Shown here piece by piece: positions 29,733 to 39,237 of a stretch of 47,639 nucleotides of DNA. A program made the position numbers and the translations under genes. The notes under the pieces are model-generated. The model worked only from the letters and a program-made list of their open reading frames with translations. It did no database searches and was not told the origin of the DNA. The stretch comes from an uncultured Synechococcaceae cyanobacterium (lineage in GTDB: Bacteria > Cyanobacteriota > Cyanobacteriia > PCC-6307 > Cyanobiaceae). Location of the stretch: positions 1-47,639 of the forward strand of contig CACBAW010000004.1 in NCBI GenBank assembly GCA_902537275.1. The letters run 5' to 3'. Positions within the stretch are counted from its first letter, which is position 1, and each line of letters starts with the position of its first letter.

Positions 29733-31361
29733 TCAAATTTTTTTATGACTTTGAGTTTTTTCTAAGAAATATTCGTAGTTACCATTATATGAAGATAACT
29801 TTGAATCTTTAATTTCGATAATTCTATTTGCGACCTTTGAAATAAAATACCGATCATGAGAAATGATTAATAATGAACCTTTATAATCTTTAATTGCTAA
29901 TTCTAAGTTTTCTTTAGATTGTAAATCCAAATGATTAGTTGGCTCGTCTAAAAGAAGAAAATTGCTAGGATTAATAATCATAAGCGCCAATGCTAATTTT
30001 GCCTTTTCTCCACCACTTAGTTGTTTAATATATTTAAAAACAGTTTCATTTTGAAAGCCAAAACCTCCTAAAAATGTTCTTACTTTTTTTTGCGACCATT
30101 CTGGAGACTTATCACATATTAAATCAATAACCCTTTTTTCAAGTGAAAGTGCTTCAGCCTGATTCTGTTCGTAATAGCTAGTGATTATATTATGTTTACC
30201 AAGATTAATTTCTCCAATTTCAGGAGTTATTTTTTTCATAATAATTTTAAGTAATGTAGATTTACCGCAGCCATTAGGTCCCAATATTGCTATTTTCTCC
30301 CCCGAAGAAATTTTTAAATTAACATCTAAAAAAAGAATTTTATCTTCAAAACTATGAGACAAATTTTTGATATTTAGAACTAGTTTTCCTGAGCGAGGGC
30401 ATTCTGGAAAATTAAAAACAGGACTTTTTGATTTTGTGATGGGAGCCTCAATTTTAGAAATCTTTTTTAGTTGTTTTTCTCTACTCTTTGCTTGCGAACT
30501 TCTAGTTGCACTAGCTCTAAATCTATCTATATACCTCTTCTGTAACTCAATTTCTTTTTGTTGTAATTGATATGCCTTATTTTGTGATTCTTGATTTAAA
30601 GATTTTTGTTCGACAAAAAAAGAATAGTTACCATTATATATTTCAGAAGTTCCATTATCTACAAAAATTATTTTTTTACATAATTTATCTAAGAAATATC
30701 TATCATGGCTAATTATAATCACAGCTATCTTAAGCGAAGATAGATATTCTTCTAGCCAGAAAATAGTATCTAAATCTAAATGATTGGTTGGTTCATCCAG
30801 TAAAAGTAAATCAGGTTTTTGTAAGATTATTTTTCCAAGCGCAACTTTCATCTGCCAGCCACCTGAAAAGTTACCAACTAATTTATCAGCGTCCTCTATA
30901 GAAAAGCCTAATTTTGGTAATATTTTTTCTACATCAGATTGCATTTTATAACCACCTAAAGCTTCAAATTTTGCTTGATATTTTGCGAGTTGATTTACAA
31001 ATATTTCGAGTTGATCAGAATTTTTTTTTATATCCAAAGATTTCATTTTATTCTCAATTTCTAAAAGTTTTATTGCAACAATTTGTATATCTTTAAAAGA
31101 ACTTTCTAATTCCTGTCTCACTGAAAAATTTAAATTACAATCAAACTCCTGTTTTAAATGAGCAATTTTAGGATTTCCTTCTTTGATGATAGTTCCAGTT
31201 GTTTGCTCTTCATCTCCAATTAAAATTTTAAATTGGGTTGATTTACCTGCACCATTAGAGCCAACTAAGCCAACTTTTTCACCTTTCTTAATCTCCCAAT
31301 TAATATTTTTTAAAACAACATCCGTAGAATAAATTTTGCTTACACCTTCAAATCTAATCAC
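29733..31361 (-). CDS. ABC-F family ATPase (dual ATP-binding domains)
   Basis: GSNGAGKSTQFKIL and [26 protein letters not shown] and LSGGEKAKLALA; LLLDEPTNHLD twice. Confidence 0.93.
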   Translation of the reverse strand: MIRFEGVSKIYSTDVVLKNINWEIKKGEKVGLVGSNGAGKSTQFKILIGDEEQTTGTIIKEGNPKIAHLKQEFDCNLNFSVRQELESSFKDIQIVAIKLLEIENKMKSLDIKKNSDQLEIFVNQLAKYQAKFEALGGYKMQSDVEKILPKLGFSIEDADKLVGNFSGGWQMKVALGKIILQKPDLLLLDEPTNHLDLDTIFWLEEYLSSLKIAVIIISHDRYFLDKLCKKIIFVDNGTSEIYNGNYSFFVEQKSLNQESQNKAYQLQQKEIELQKRYIDRFRASATRSSQAKSREKQLKKISKIEAPITKSKSPVFNFPECPRSGKLVLNIKNLSHSFEDKILFLDVNLKISSGEKIAILGPNGCGKSTLLKIIMKKITPEIGEINLGKHNIITSYYEQNQAEALSLEKRVIDLICDKSPEWSQKKVRTFLGGFGFQNETVFKYIKQLSGGEKAKLALALMIINPSNFLLLDEPTNHLDLQSKENLELAIKDYKGSLLIISHDRYFISKVANRIIEIKDSKLSSYNGNYEYFLEKTQSHKKI

Positions 31362-31433
31362 TGTTTTAAAAATAGAATTTACAAAATCTGTGGCTTATTA
31401 ACTAAAAAATATTTTGTGGAATAAAATTAAATC

Positions 31434-31604
31434 ATGAAAAGAATAGAACAAATTGTAGTGATTTTCATAGCTGCAGCTCTTGCAATTCCAAGTTACTGGT
31501 TTTTTTGGACTTTAGCTGGTGGAGGTGGCTACAATAAAAGGACAAAACCTATTAATAATCCAACTAATAATTATTCTAAACCTTTTCCTAAAGACCTCCT
31601 CTAG
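31434..31604 (+). CDS. Small single-TM protein
   Basis: Hand translation MKRIEQIVVIFIAAALAIPSYWFFWTLAGGGGYNKRTKPINNPTNNYSKPFPKDLL; fills an otherwise empty intergenic region. Confidence 0.5.
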   Translation: MKRIEQIVVIFIAAALAIPSYWFFWTLAGGGGYNKRTKPINNPTNNYSKPFPKDLL

Positions 31605-31734
31605 CCTTAATTAGCCACATTTTTGTTGCCTCATCGTCAATAGTACTCAAATATTCAATAACCTCTTCTTTAGTCACAGAAATATTTAACTCGTTGGCTA
31701 TTAACTTATAGAGCTTTTCAGCATTACTGGACAT
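31588..31734 (-). CDS. 48-aa hypothetical protein
   Basis: Hand translation MSSNAEKLYKLIANELNISVTKEEVIEYLSTIDDEATKMWLIKARGGL; soluble helical composition, convergent 17-bp overlap with the small TM ORF. Confidence 0.5.
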   Translation of the reverse strand: MSSNAEKLYKLIANELNISVTKEEVIEYLSTIDDEATKMWLIKARGGL

Positions 31735-31767
31735 GTTTTTAAAATCTATTATTAATAGATTATTACT

Positions 31768-32139
31768 TCAAGCCACATTTTGTTCATTATATTTATTAAT
31801 AGATAAATCATTATCCGAATCTTTTATTTCTTTTGCAGAGGCATCTGCCATACTTCTTGCGTCTAAACATAAAACTTTTCTTAGTTTCGCAAAGTTAGCT
31901 GCGTGAGATTTTCTACCATCTTTTTGTGCACAATACTCGGACTGCTGAAGAATATGATGAAGATGAGTTAACAAATATGGACTAATTACAGCTGACACTA
32001 AAACATCACAATTTTCATTATCGTGAGAATCAGAATTAACTAATCTTTTTTTCTTTTTATCAATTATCAACCTTTTAGGAGAGTCAAGTTTTCTTGAATT
32101 TTTCATGGGGCAATAAAAACAATTAATTGATACGGACAT
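31768..32139 (-). CDS. Hypothetical protein (FYCPMKN N-terminus)
   Basis: Start placed at ATG 32139 (MSVSINCFYCPMKN); divergent from the RHH gene. Confidence 0.6.
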   Translation of the reverse strand: MSVSINCFYCPMKNSRKLDSPKRLIIDKKKKRLVNSDSHDNENCDVLVSAVISPYLLTHLHHILQQSEYCAQKDGRKSHAANFAKLRKVLCLDARSMADASAKEIKDSDNDLSINKYNEQNVA

Positions 32140-32182
32140 AAATTTCCTTACTAATAATATACACAAAGATAGTATCCTTGAC

Positions 32183-32211
32183 TAACTGTGTATACTTATA
32201 AGTAACAGTTA
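32183..32211. promoter_or_regulatory. Palindromic operator candidate between divergent genes
   Basis: TAACTGT-gta-TACTTATAAGTA-ACAGTTA: 12-bp perfect central palindrome flanked by a 7-bp inverted repeat, 13 bp before the RHH start codon. Confidence 0.45.
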
Positions 32212-32224
32212 TCAACTTTGACTC

Positions 32225-32527
32225 ATGGCTACCCGGCAAAACTCAACAAATGGGAAGCCTAAATCCCCCAGAATTCAAGTGGTTCTACCAGAATTAATTT
32301 GTGAACAATTAACTATTTTGGCCAATAATGAATCTAGGACAGTTAGTAATATGGCAAAAGTGTTAATACAAGAGGGTATAAAAAAATACTTCGAGAAGGG
32401 GGGAAAATCATTTGATTCAGAAAATAATTTAAATACTGATAGATTTAGAAACGAACTTGAAAAACAAAGCGTCAGAAGATTAAAAAGAGCTACTCAAAGG
32501 ATTAGATATTATAAAAAATCTGATTAA
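32225..32527 (+). CDS. Ribbon-helix-helix (CopG/MetJ/Arc-type) DNA-binding protein
   Basis: PRIQVVLPELICEQLTILANNESRTVSNMAKVLIQEGIKKYFEKG: short strand followed by two helices, RHH pattern. Confidence 0.7.
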   Translation: MATRQNSTNGKPKSPRIQVVLPELICEQLTILANNESRTVSNMAKVLIQEGIKKYFEKGGKSFDSENNLNTDRFRNELEKQSVRRLKRATQRIRYYKKSD

Positions 32528-32531
32528 AAAA

Positions 32532-33236
32532 TTAATTCTGAGGTAATTTCTGTAAATCTGCAGTTTTTCCCATTACTACCAAAATATTTCCTCTTTCTAA
32601 GATATATTTTGCTGGAGGATTCACTGTTAACTGTTCAGCTGGTCCTGCTGCAAGAACATTAACTAAATAATTTTTCCTTAAATTCAAATCTCTTAAAGAT
32701 CTTCCAATAAATTCCTCTGGAACAGTGATTTCATCTATACCAGTTTGGTTATCGAGTTCCAATCTTTCAATTAGATTTGGTCTAACTAGTTCTAAACCTA
32801 ATCTCTCACCTTGCATTCTAGAAGGGAAAACAACTTTGTCTGCACCTACCCTTTTTAACATTTTTTCGTGTAAGTCACTCGTGGCTCTTGCTATTACTCT
32901 TTTCACTTTGCTACCTTCACTATCTTTAACAATAAGTGTCGTTGTTATACTTGCTTCAATAGGTTCACTTATACCTACTACAACAGTATTCAATTCAAGT
33001 ATTCCAGATTCCTTCATAGACTCTTCATCAGTACAATCTATAACTCTAGCTTCTATAGAAGGTTCCAATTGTCTCAAATCATCAATAGCTTTTTCCGAAT
33101 AATCTGCAGCCAAAACATCTGCACCATTACTTATAAGTTCTCTACAAACAGCAGTTCCAAATCTTCCAACGCCAACAACTGCAAAAGTGAGGGCTTCTTT
33201 TTCTCTCTTTTGAGACCACTGCCACCAATCAGCCAT
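32532..33236 (-). CDS. TrkA/KtrA-type K+ channel regulatory subunit (RCK)
   Basis: AVVGVGRFGTAVCRELISNGADVLAADYSEKAI; RCK_C-like second half. Confidence 0.88.
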   Translation of the reverse strand: MADWWQWSQKREKEALTFAVVGVGRFGTAVCRELISNGADVLAADYSEKAIDDLRQLEPSIEARVIDCTDEESMKESGILELNTVVVGISEPIEASITTTLIVKDSEGSKVKRVIARATSDLHEKMLKRVGADKVVFPSRMQGERLGLELVRPNLIERLELDNQTGIDEITVPEEFIGRSLRDLNLRKNYLVNVLAAGPAEQLTVNPPAKYILERGNILVVMGKTADLQKLPQN

Positions 33237-33254
33237 AATAAAACTCAGTCAATC

Positions 33255-34658
33255 CTAAACATAAAGATCAGCCCTAGGATAGCCAATTCTCTTTTGTCTA
33301 TCTATTCTACTCTTATATAGAGCCTGCCAAAGTGCACTTAAAAGCAAAAGGATACCCAGTCTGCCCACAAACATTCCTACGATAAGAATAAATTGGCCGA
33401 AATGATTTAATTTTGCAGTTAAACCAATATCAAAACCAACAGTTGCAAATGCAGATATGCAAGTGAACAGAATTTCTAGGAATGTGAAAGATTCCTTACT
33501 AACAAAGGTATTTGTTGTACTTAGCAACATTGCCATTAAAAGAACAAAAAGCAAAGATCCAACTGTGATTCCAACCGCCTTTAGAATAACTTTATCTGAA
33601 ATTAATCTATTGCTAATAATTACATCTTTCTGACCTCTTAAGGTTGATCTAGTGGCAGCCATTAATGCGATAAATGTAGTTGTTTTTATACCACCACCAG
33701 TACCTCCTGTACTTGCTCCAATAAACATTAAAATCATTAATAACAATAGGCCTGTATCTGATATAGAGTTCAAAGAGATTGGGTAATTTGTAAAACCTGC
33801 AGTTCTTGCACTTACTGTTTCAAAGATTGATGACATTAACCGTTCAAAAAAATTCAAATCATTGAAAAATTGACTATTTAACAATGATTCAGTAATAAAT
33901 AATCCTAATGATCCGAATACTATTAGAGACAAACTTGTCCTAATAACTAGTCTTGAATGAAGGCTTAATTTTTTATAAGAAAGATTTCTTTTATTACTCC
34001 AAATATCATCAATAACCCGCCATCCCAATCCACCCATTACAATGAGAAAAATAAAAACAAAATTAACCAAATAATTTGCTCTGTAGTCTTGGAGACTATT
34101 TGACCTTAAAGAAAATCCTGCATTGTTATATGCAGATATGCTGTGAAAAATTGAGGACCATAGTCTTTCCCAATTATTTTGAATATCTACAAATCCAAAA
34201 GAATATAAAACGATTGCTCCTAAGGATATGATACTAATCGCTGTAATAGCAATGCTTTGAAAAGTTCGGCCAATTCCTCCAACTCCAAATTCATCTAGAG
34301 TCTTTCCTTTATCTAATCTAGTTCTTAGCTTTGTACCTTTTACAACAAACCCTTGTAAAAATGTCGTAATAGCCATTAATCCTAGACCACCTGATAAAAG
34401 CATAAAAGCTAAGAAAACTTGGCCAAAGAAATTTAAATCAACACCAATATCTATTATGGTTAAGCCAGTAACGGTTATTGCAGAAGTCGATGTAAAAAAT
34501 GCTTCCCACAAACCAACCTTTGAAGATGAACATAATGGTGAACTCAAAATTAAAGTTCCGAGGCAAATAATAAACAAGCCTGTAACAATAGTGAATTGTG
34601 GTACTGATAGCTTTTTGTAAGCATCTTTGATCTTATACACCTTACTTGTTAAATTCAC
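33255..34658 (-). CDS. TrkH/KtrB-type K+ transporter
   Basis: FTSTSAITVTGLTIIDIG, SAYNNAGFSL, SARTAGFTN, SAFATVGFDIGLT pore-loop repeats; GASTGGTGGGIKTTT. Confidence 0.9.
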   Translation of the reverse strand: MNLTSKVYKIKDAYKKLSVPQFTIVTGLFIICLGTLILSSPLCSSSKVGLWEAFFTSTSAITVTGLTIIDIGVDLNFFGQVFLAFMLLSGGLGLMAITTFLQGFVVKGTKLRTRLDKGKTLDEFGVGGIGRTFQSIAITAISIISLGAIVLYSFGFVDIQNNWERLWSSIFHSISAYNNAGFSLRSNSLQDYRANYLVNFVFIFLIVMGGLGWRVIDDIWSNKRNLSYKKLSLHSRLVIRTSLSLIVFGSLGLFITESLLNSQFFNDLNFFERLMSSIFETVSARTAGFTNYPISLNSISDTGLLLLMILMFIGASTGGTGGGIKTTTFIALMAATRSTLRGQKDVIISNRLISDKVILKAVGITVGSLLFVLLMAMLLSTTNTFVSKESFTFLEILFTCISAFATVGFDIGLTAKLNHFGQFILIVGMFVGRLGILLLLSALWQALYKSRIDRQKRIGYPRADLYV

Positions 34659-34662
34659 GATA

Positions 34663-36471
34663 TTACCCGTAATTTAAAATTATCAATGCTGGCACTGTAA
34701 ATGACATTATAAGTGTTAATCCAGCTCCATATTTTGCGATATCAAAAAATCTATATCTTCCAGGACCATAAACCATTAAATTTGTTTGATAACCCATTGG
34801 AGTCAAGAAAGATTGACTTGCACCAAACAAAACAATCATTATTAAAGCGCTTGGTGAAATGCCTATAACATTTGAGAATTCAATAGCTACAGGCAAAATC
34901 AAAGCAACAGAAGCAGCATTGCTTATAAATTGTGTAAGAATAACTGTCGATACAAAAATTACGACTAGTGCAAAATACAGTGGCATTCCATCAAGGGCAA
35001 AGTTTAGATTGACTGCGATTAAATCTGCTAATCCTGTTACCTGCATAGCTACACTAAAGCATGATAAAGATCCCAACAATAAAATGACGTCTAACCTAAT
35101 TGATTTTTGTATCTCTGCAGGTCTTAAACATCCACAAGCTACCATAGCGATGACTGCTAAAAGAACTGAACCTACCAATGGAATGTTTGATACCGAAGGC
35201 AAAACCACCATTCCTATTGCAATTGCAATCGATATAGGTTTTTTAATCAAAAATGGTAAGTCGTCTTCGAATTGATCTAAAATAAGCAAATCATTACTAG
35301 CTTGCAAACCTCTTATTGAATCTAACGGTGCTTGCAATAATAAAACATCTCCAGCCCTTAAAACAGCTTGGCCTAATCTCTCCTGAACAGTTTGTTGACC
35401 TCTTCTTAAAGCTAAAACTGTTGCATTATGACGTTGCCTAAATCTTAATTCTCTCAAACTTGCACCAGCTAGAGTTGACCCAGCTGGTAACAAGGCTTCA
35501 AAGGTCTTAGTACCTTCATCATCTGAAAAAACATTAGCTCCATCGAAAGATGTTTTGTTTTCTCCTAATAAAATAGTGTGTTCCTGCTGCAGCCTAAATA
35601 AGTCTGACCTTGTAACACGGATTATTAATCTATCATCCGGTTCAATCTTTCTATCAGCCAGAGGAGGAAGAATAACTTTTCCATTTCGTTGCAATTCCAG
35701 AACATCAACGTCAAATCGTCTTTGCAATCTACTATTTCTAACAGATTGTCCAACTAATTCTGAAGAAGAGGGAATGGTAACTTCAGTAAAATATATATTC
35801 ATATCACCATTTTTGATAAACTCCTTATCTCTCCCTCTATCTGGCAAAAGCATGTCAGAAACAAGAATCATATAGGTTGTACCTATAAGCCACACAGGAA
35901 TTCCTATTGAAGTCAAACTAAATAATTCCAAAGCGCCATAACCTAATTGTTGACTGATATCACTTACGAGCAGATTTACTGAGCTGCCTAATAATGTAAG
36001 AGTTCCACCGAGTAAAGTAGCAAAAGAAAGAGGTAATAAAACTTTTGATGGTGATATATTTCTTCGCTCGCACCAACTTTCAATTAAAGGTAACAAAGAT
36101 GCTACTACTGGCGTATTAGGTACAATTCCAGATATTGGAGCAATCAAAAAAGCAATTAAAGAAATTAATTTCCTTGGAGTTCTAATACTTTCAGAAGAAA
36201 TCAATTCTCTCACTCTATCTAAGGCACCACTTTTGAATAATGCAGAGGAAACTGCAAATAAACCCATAAGCGTAATTAAGGACGGGCTACCAAATCCAGC
36301 TAAAGCTTTTTCAGGAGAAAGAACCCCAGTAGCAATAAATATTCCAACACATAACAAACCAGTCAATTCTGGCGCGATAGTATTTTTAATAAACAAAATT
36401 ATTGACATTATTAAAAGAACTACCGTTATAAACGCATCAAAATTATTAATAACTTCTGCAATTAAATTCAT
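34663..36471 (-). CDS. DASS/SLC13-type anion:Na+ symporter with internal RCK_C domains
   Basis: 12-TM-like carrier, PNTPVVASLLPLIESW and TQFISNAASVALILPVA; two central RCK_C-like segments (DDRLIIRVTRSDL; LRAGDVLLLQ). Confidence 0.85.
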   Translation of the reverse strand: MNLIAEVINNFDAFITVVLLIMSIILFIKNTIAPELTGLLCVGIFIATGVLSPEKALAGFGSPSLITLMGLFAVSSALFKSGALDRVRELISSESIRTPRKLISLIAFLIAPISGIVPNTPVVASLLPLIESWCERRNISPSKVLLPLSFATLLGGTLTLLGSSVNLLVSDISQQLGYGALELFSLTSIGIPVWLIGTTYMILVSDMLLPDRGRDKEFIKNGDMNIYFTEVTIPSSSELVGQSVRNSRLQRRFDVDVLELQRNGKVILPPLADRKIEPDDRLIIRVTRSDLFRLQQEHTILLGENKTSFDGANVFSDDEGTKTFEALLPAGSTLAGASLRELRFRQRHNATVLALRRGQQTVQERLGQAVLRAGDVLLLQAPLDSIRGLQASNDLLILDQFEDDLPFLIKKPISIAIAIGMVVLPSVSNIPLVGSVLLAVIAMVACGCLRPAEIQKSIRLDVILLLGSLSCFSVAMQVTGLADLIAVNLNFALDGMPLYFALVVIFVSTVILTQFISNAASVALILPVAIEFSNVIGISPSALIMIVLFGASQSFLTPMGYQTNLMVYGPGRYRFFDIAKYGAGLTLIMSFTVPALIILNYG

Positions 36472-36520
36472 ACGAAACTTATTTAACTCAATATACCCAA
36501 AAACAATATTTCAAAAAAGT

Positions 36521-37714
36521 TTAATTGGAATAATCGTTTTTAAGAAACTTTTTAAAAATAGATTTTTTCTGAAATATCCATGAAGAAGCAGATTTCAAGC
36601 TTTCTGTAATATCAGGCAACTTGGAAGCATATATAAGTCTTCTTGCCTCAAAAGCTAACTTCCCAGATAAAGTAACCCCAAGTCCAGATATTGAAGCGTC
36701 GCCTATTCCTAGGCTAATCATTTCACCGTTATCTTGAAATTCGAATGGTGAAAGATCTTTACCTTGAATTAAAAGTTCTAAATTATTAGCCAGATAATTT
36801 CCTTCCTGCATAGCGACCTGAGCAGTTATGGGTAAATCCTCCATTCCGTCAATAACTGAAATATCGCCAATAGCAAAACAGTTTTTATGGTTTTCTATTT
36901 GCAAATTATTATTAACTAATATTCGTCCAAATTTTTTTGTTATTTCATCAGTTTCTAAGTAAGACAAATTAGGTTTCACACCAGCAGTCCAAATCACAAT
37001 ATCTTTATCCAAAGAAGTTATTCCAACCTCACTAGAAATATTAATTTTAGTTTCTGAGATTTCTTTCACTTTGGAATTCAAAAGAACGTTGATTTTTCTT
37101 TTTTCTAATGCTTGCTCTGCTTGTTCTCTATTAAAAATTTTGTTTTTATTAAGTATTTCATTTGATTTTTCTATTACATTAATTTCAAATTGGTCTTTAA
37201 ATATATCTTTAATTTTACATGCCAATTCGATACCAGAAGGACCTCCTCCAACTATAAATAACTTTTTTTGAAGGGCAGTTTTTTGTGATTTTTTTAAAAA
37301 AGATCTTAATTTATTTAGATCGTTAAAATCATTAAAAAAATAACAATTTTCATCTACACCTTTTATTAAAAAACTATTTGGAATAGAGCCTGTACAGATA
37401 ACAAGATATTGATAACTTAATTTTAAATCGTCGCTAAATTCAAGAATATTTTCTTTGAAAGAAATCTTGGTTAAACAATTTCTTAAAAAAGTTATGCCTG
37501 CATCAGAAAAAATATTTGCAAATTTTGGGGTAGCTTCCCAACTTCTTATTTCTTTACTTAAAACTTCGTACATTAAAGGTTTAAATATGAAGTTAGTTTC
37601 AGAATCAACTACAAGAATCGGTAGAGAGGGATTAAGATTCTTTAAATTCAAAGCAAATGTCATACCTGCAAAACCTGCTCCAACTATTACTATTGGTTTT
37701 TGTATTGATTTCAT
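36521..37714 (-). CDS. Type II NAD(P)H dehydrogenase (NDH-2-like)
   Basis: KPIVIVGAGFAGMTFALNL, IVGGGPSGIELA, WTAGVKPN, CFAIGDIS. Confidence 0.88.
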   Translation of the reverse strand: MKSIQKPIVIVGAGFAGMTFALNLKNLNPSLPILVVDSETNFIFKPLMYEVLSKEIRSWEATPKFANIFSDAGITFLRNCLTKISFKENILEFSDDLKLSYQYLVICTGSIPNSFLIKGVDENCYFFNDFNDLNKLRSFLKKSQKTALQKKLFIVGGGPSGIELACKIKDIFKDQFEINVIEKSNEILNKNKIFNREQAEQALEKRKINVLLNSKVKEISETKINISSEVGITSLDKDIVIWTAGVKPNLSYLETDEITKKFGRILVNNNLQIENHKNCFAIGDISVIDGMEDLPITAQVAMQEGNYLANNLELLIQGKDLSPFEFQDNGEMISLGIGDASISGLGVTLSGKLAFEARRLIYASKLPDITESLKSASSWIFQKKSIFKKFLKNDYSN

Positions 37715-37809
37715 TAGCGAAATATTGTTATACGTAAATGTATTATTAAACTATACGAATAATTTTTAAATTGAGCGAAATAACATTAAACTCATAATCA
37801 AATTGAAGA

Positions 37810-38532
37810 ATGATACTAAACAATCACAAAGATATTCAACCTAATTTAAGGAAGTTTAATCAAGAGCTAATAGATATGAAGCCTCAAGAAATGCTTACTT
37901 GGGGTTATGAAAAGTTTGATAATCAATTTGCTATTACAACAAGTTTTGGCATTCAGTCATCAGTCCTTTTAAATATGGTTAGGAAATTATGTCTGCAAAA
38001 AAAAATAAAAATATTTTGGATAGACACAGGTTATCTTCCTCCAGAAACATACCATTACGCTGAAAAGCTGATTGAAGATTTATCTTTAGAAGTAGAAGTT
38101 CTGCAAAGTGAATTATCTCCAGCAAGAATGGAGGCTAAATACGGAAAACTCTGGGAAACAAACAAAGAGAGCGATTTAGATAAGTATCATGAGTTAAGAA
38201 AAATTAAACCTTTAGATACTGGGCTAGAAAAATATAATATTTACTGTTGGGCAAGCGGTGTTAGATCAAGTCAAACAGAAAATAGAACCAAAATGAAATT
38301 CCTAGACGTAATTCGTCAAAGACTTTCTTTAAGACCTTTATTAAATTGGACAAATAAAGATATTTTTTATTATATGGAAGAGAATCACTTACCTGCCCAT
38401 CCACTTTTTATCAAAGGTTATTCTTCTGTAGGCGATTGGCATTCAAGTAGTCCTGATGGTATCGAAACTAAAGGCAGAAATACAAGATTTGGGGGGATTA
38501 AACAAGAATGTGGAATACACACTAATGATTAA
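37810..38532 (+). CDS. cysH: Phosphoadenylylsulfate reductase
   Basis: TTSFGIQSSVLLNMV, WIDTGYLPPETY, SGVRSSQTENR, GRNTRFGGIKQECGIH (ECGIH C-terminus). Confidence 0.92.
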   Translation: MILNNHKDIQPNLRKFNQELIDMKPQEMLTWGYEKFDNQFAITTSFGIQSSVLLNMVRKLCLQKKIKIFWIDTGYLPPETYHYAEKLIEDLSLEVEVLQSELSPARMEAKYGKLWETNKESDLDKYHELRKIKPLDTGLEKYNIYCWASGVRSSQTENRTKMKFLDVIRQRLSLRPLLNWTNKDIFYYMEENHLPAHPLFIKGYSSVGDWHSSSPDGIETKGRNTRFGGIKQECGIHTND

Positions 38533-38547
38533 ATTGATCATAAAACA

Positions 38548-39237
38548 ATGGTCTCAGATATAAATTTTTTATTAGTGGGCAATAGTAGGCTTCATTGGGC
38601 TAAATATTCTAAAAATCAATCTAGATTCTTTCATACCAAAAAAGAGGAAAAAGTTCCCGAAAACATAGATCTTGATCAATTAATTTGGGCTTCTGTAGGA
38701 AAACTACCAAATTTTTTGCTGAAAAAAGAAAATGAAATAAAAACTAAAGATATTCATTTATCAAATCTTCCTGATTACTTTGGAATTGATAGAGCTCTTG
38801 CTTGTCTTGCAGCTCTAAAAATTATTGAAAACCCTTTAAAAAGAGATTTGCTAATTGCAGATTTTGGAACAATATTATCGATAACAAAATTGAATTCAAA
38901 TGGATCTATCATTGGAGGTCAACTTATTCCAGGTTTTCTAACACAATTAAAGTCAATGGAACAAAATACAAAAAATCTTACAGTTCCCAAAAAATATGAT
39001 ATTCCGATCAAAGATTTTTCAATAAACACAGAAGAAGCAATTTTAAAAGGAGTAATCAACTCTCTTACTGGTGTGATTAATAGTTTATTTAATCCGGCAA
39101 ACGATATTTTAGTGATCTGTGGAGGAGACTCTGAACTCCTTACAAAATCTATAAAGACTCATAAAGAAAATATTATCAATGCTCCGGATTTAGTTATGGA
39201 GGGGATGATTATTCACCACCTGTCCATAAAAAATTAG
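38548..39237 (+). CDS. coaX: Type III pantothenate kinase
   Basis: LLVGNSRLHWAKY, GIDRALACLAA, LIADFGTILSITKLNSNGSIIGGQLIPGF. Confidence 0.8.
   Translation: MVSDINFLLVGNSRLHWAKYSKNQSRFFHTKKEEKVPENIDLDQLIWASVGKLPNFLLKKENEIKTKDIHLSNLPDYFGIDRALACLAALKIIENPLKRDLLIADFGTILSITKLNSNGSIIGGQLIPGFLTQLKSMEQNTKNLTVPKKYDIPIKDFSINTEEAILKGVINSLTGVINSLFNPANDILVICGGDSELLTKSIKTHKENIINAPDLVMEGMIIHHLSIKN

Noticed and set aside
31768-32527. Classical type II toxin-antitoxin module around the RHH gene
   Set aside because: The partner is divergent rather than co-directional and overlapping, and it does not resemble RelE/ParE/MazF-type toxins.
34859-35275. 138-aa plus-strand ORF antisense to the DASS carrier gene
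   Set aside because: Fully inside a confident gene on the opposite strand; composition is a mirror of the sense codons. The same applies to other antisense ORFs in the track (e.g. 5171-5383, 11826-12176, 25579-25914, 32725-33102, 35555-35875, 43868-44146).
38548-39237. CoaX first phosphate-binding motif reads VGNSRLHWA instead of the canonical DxGNT
   Set aside because: From memory this variant is common in cyanobacterial CoaX homologues, so not evidence of inactivation without an alignment.
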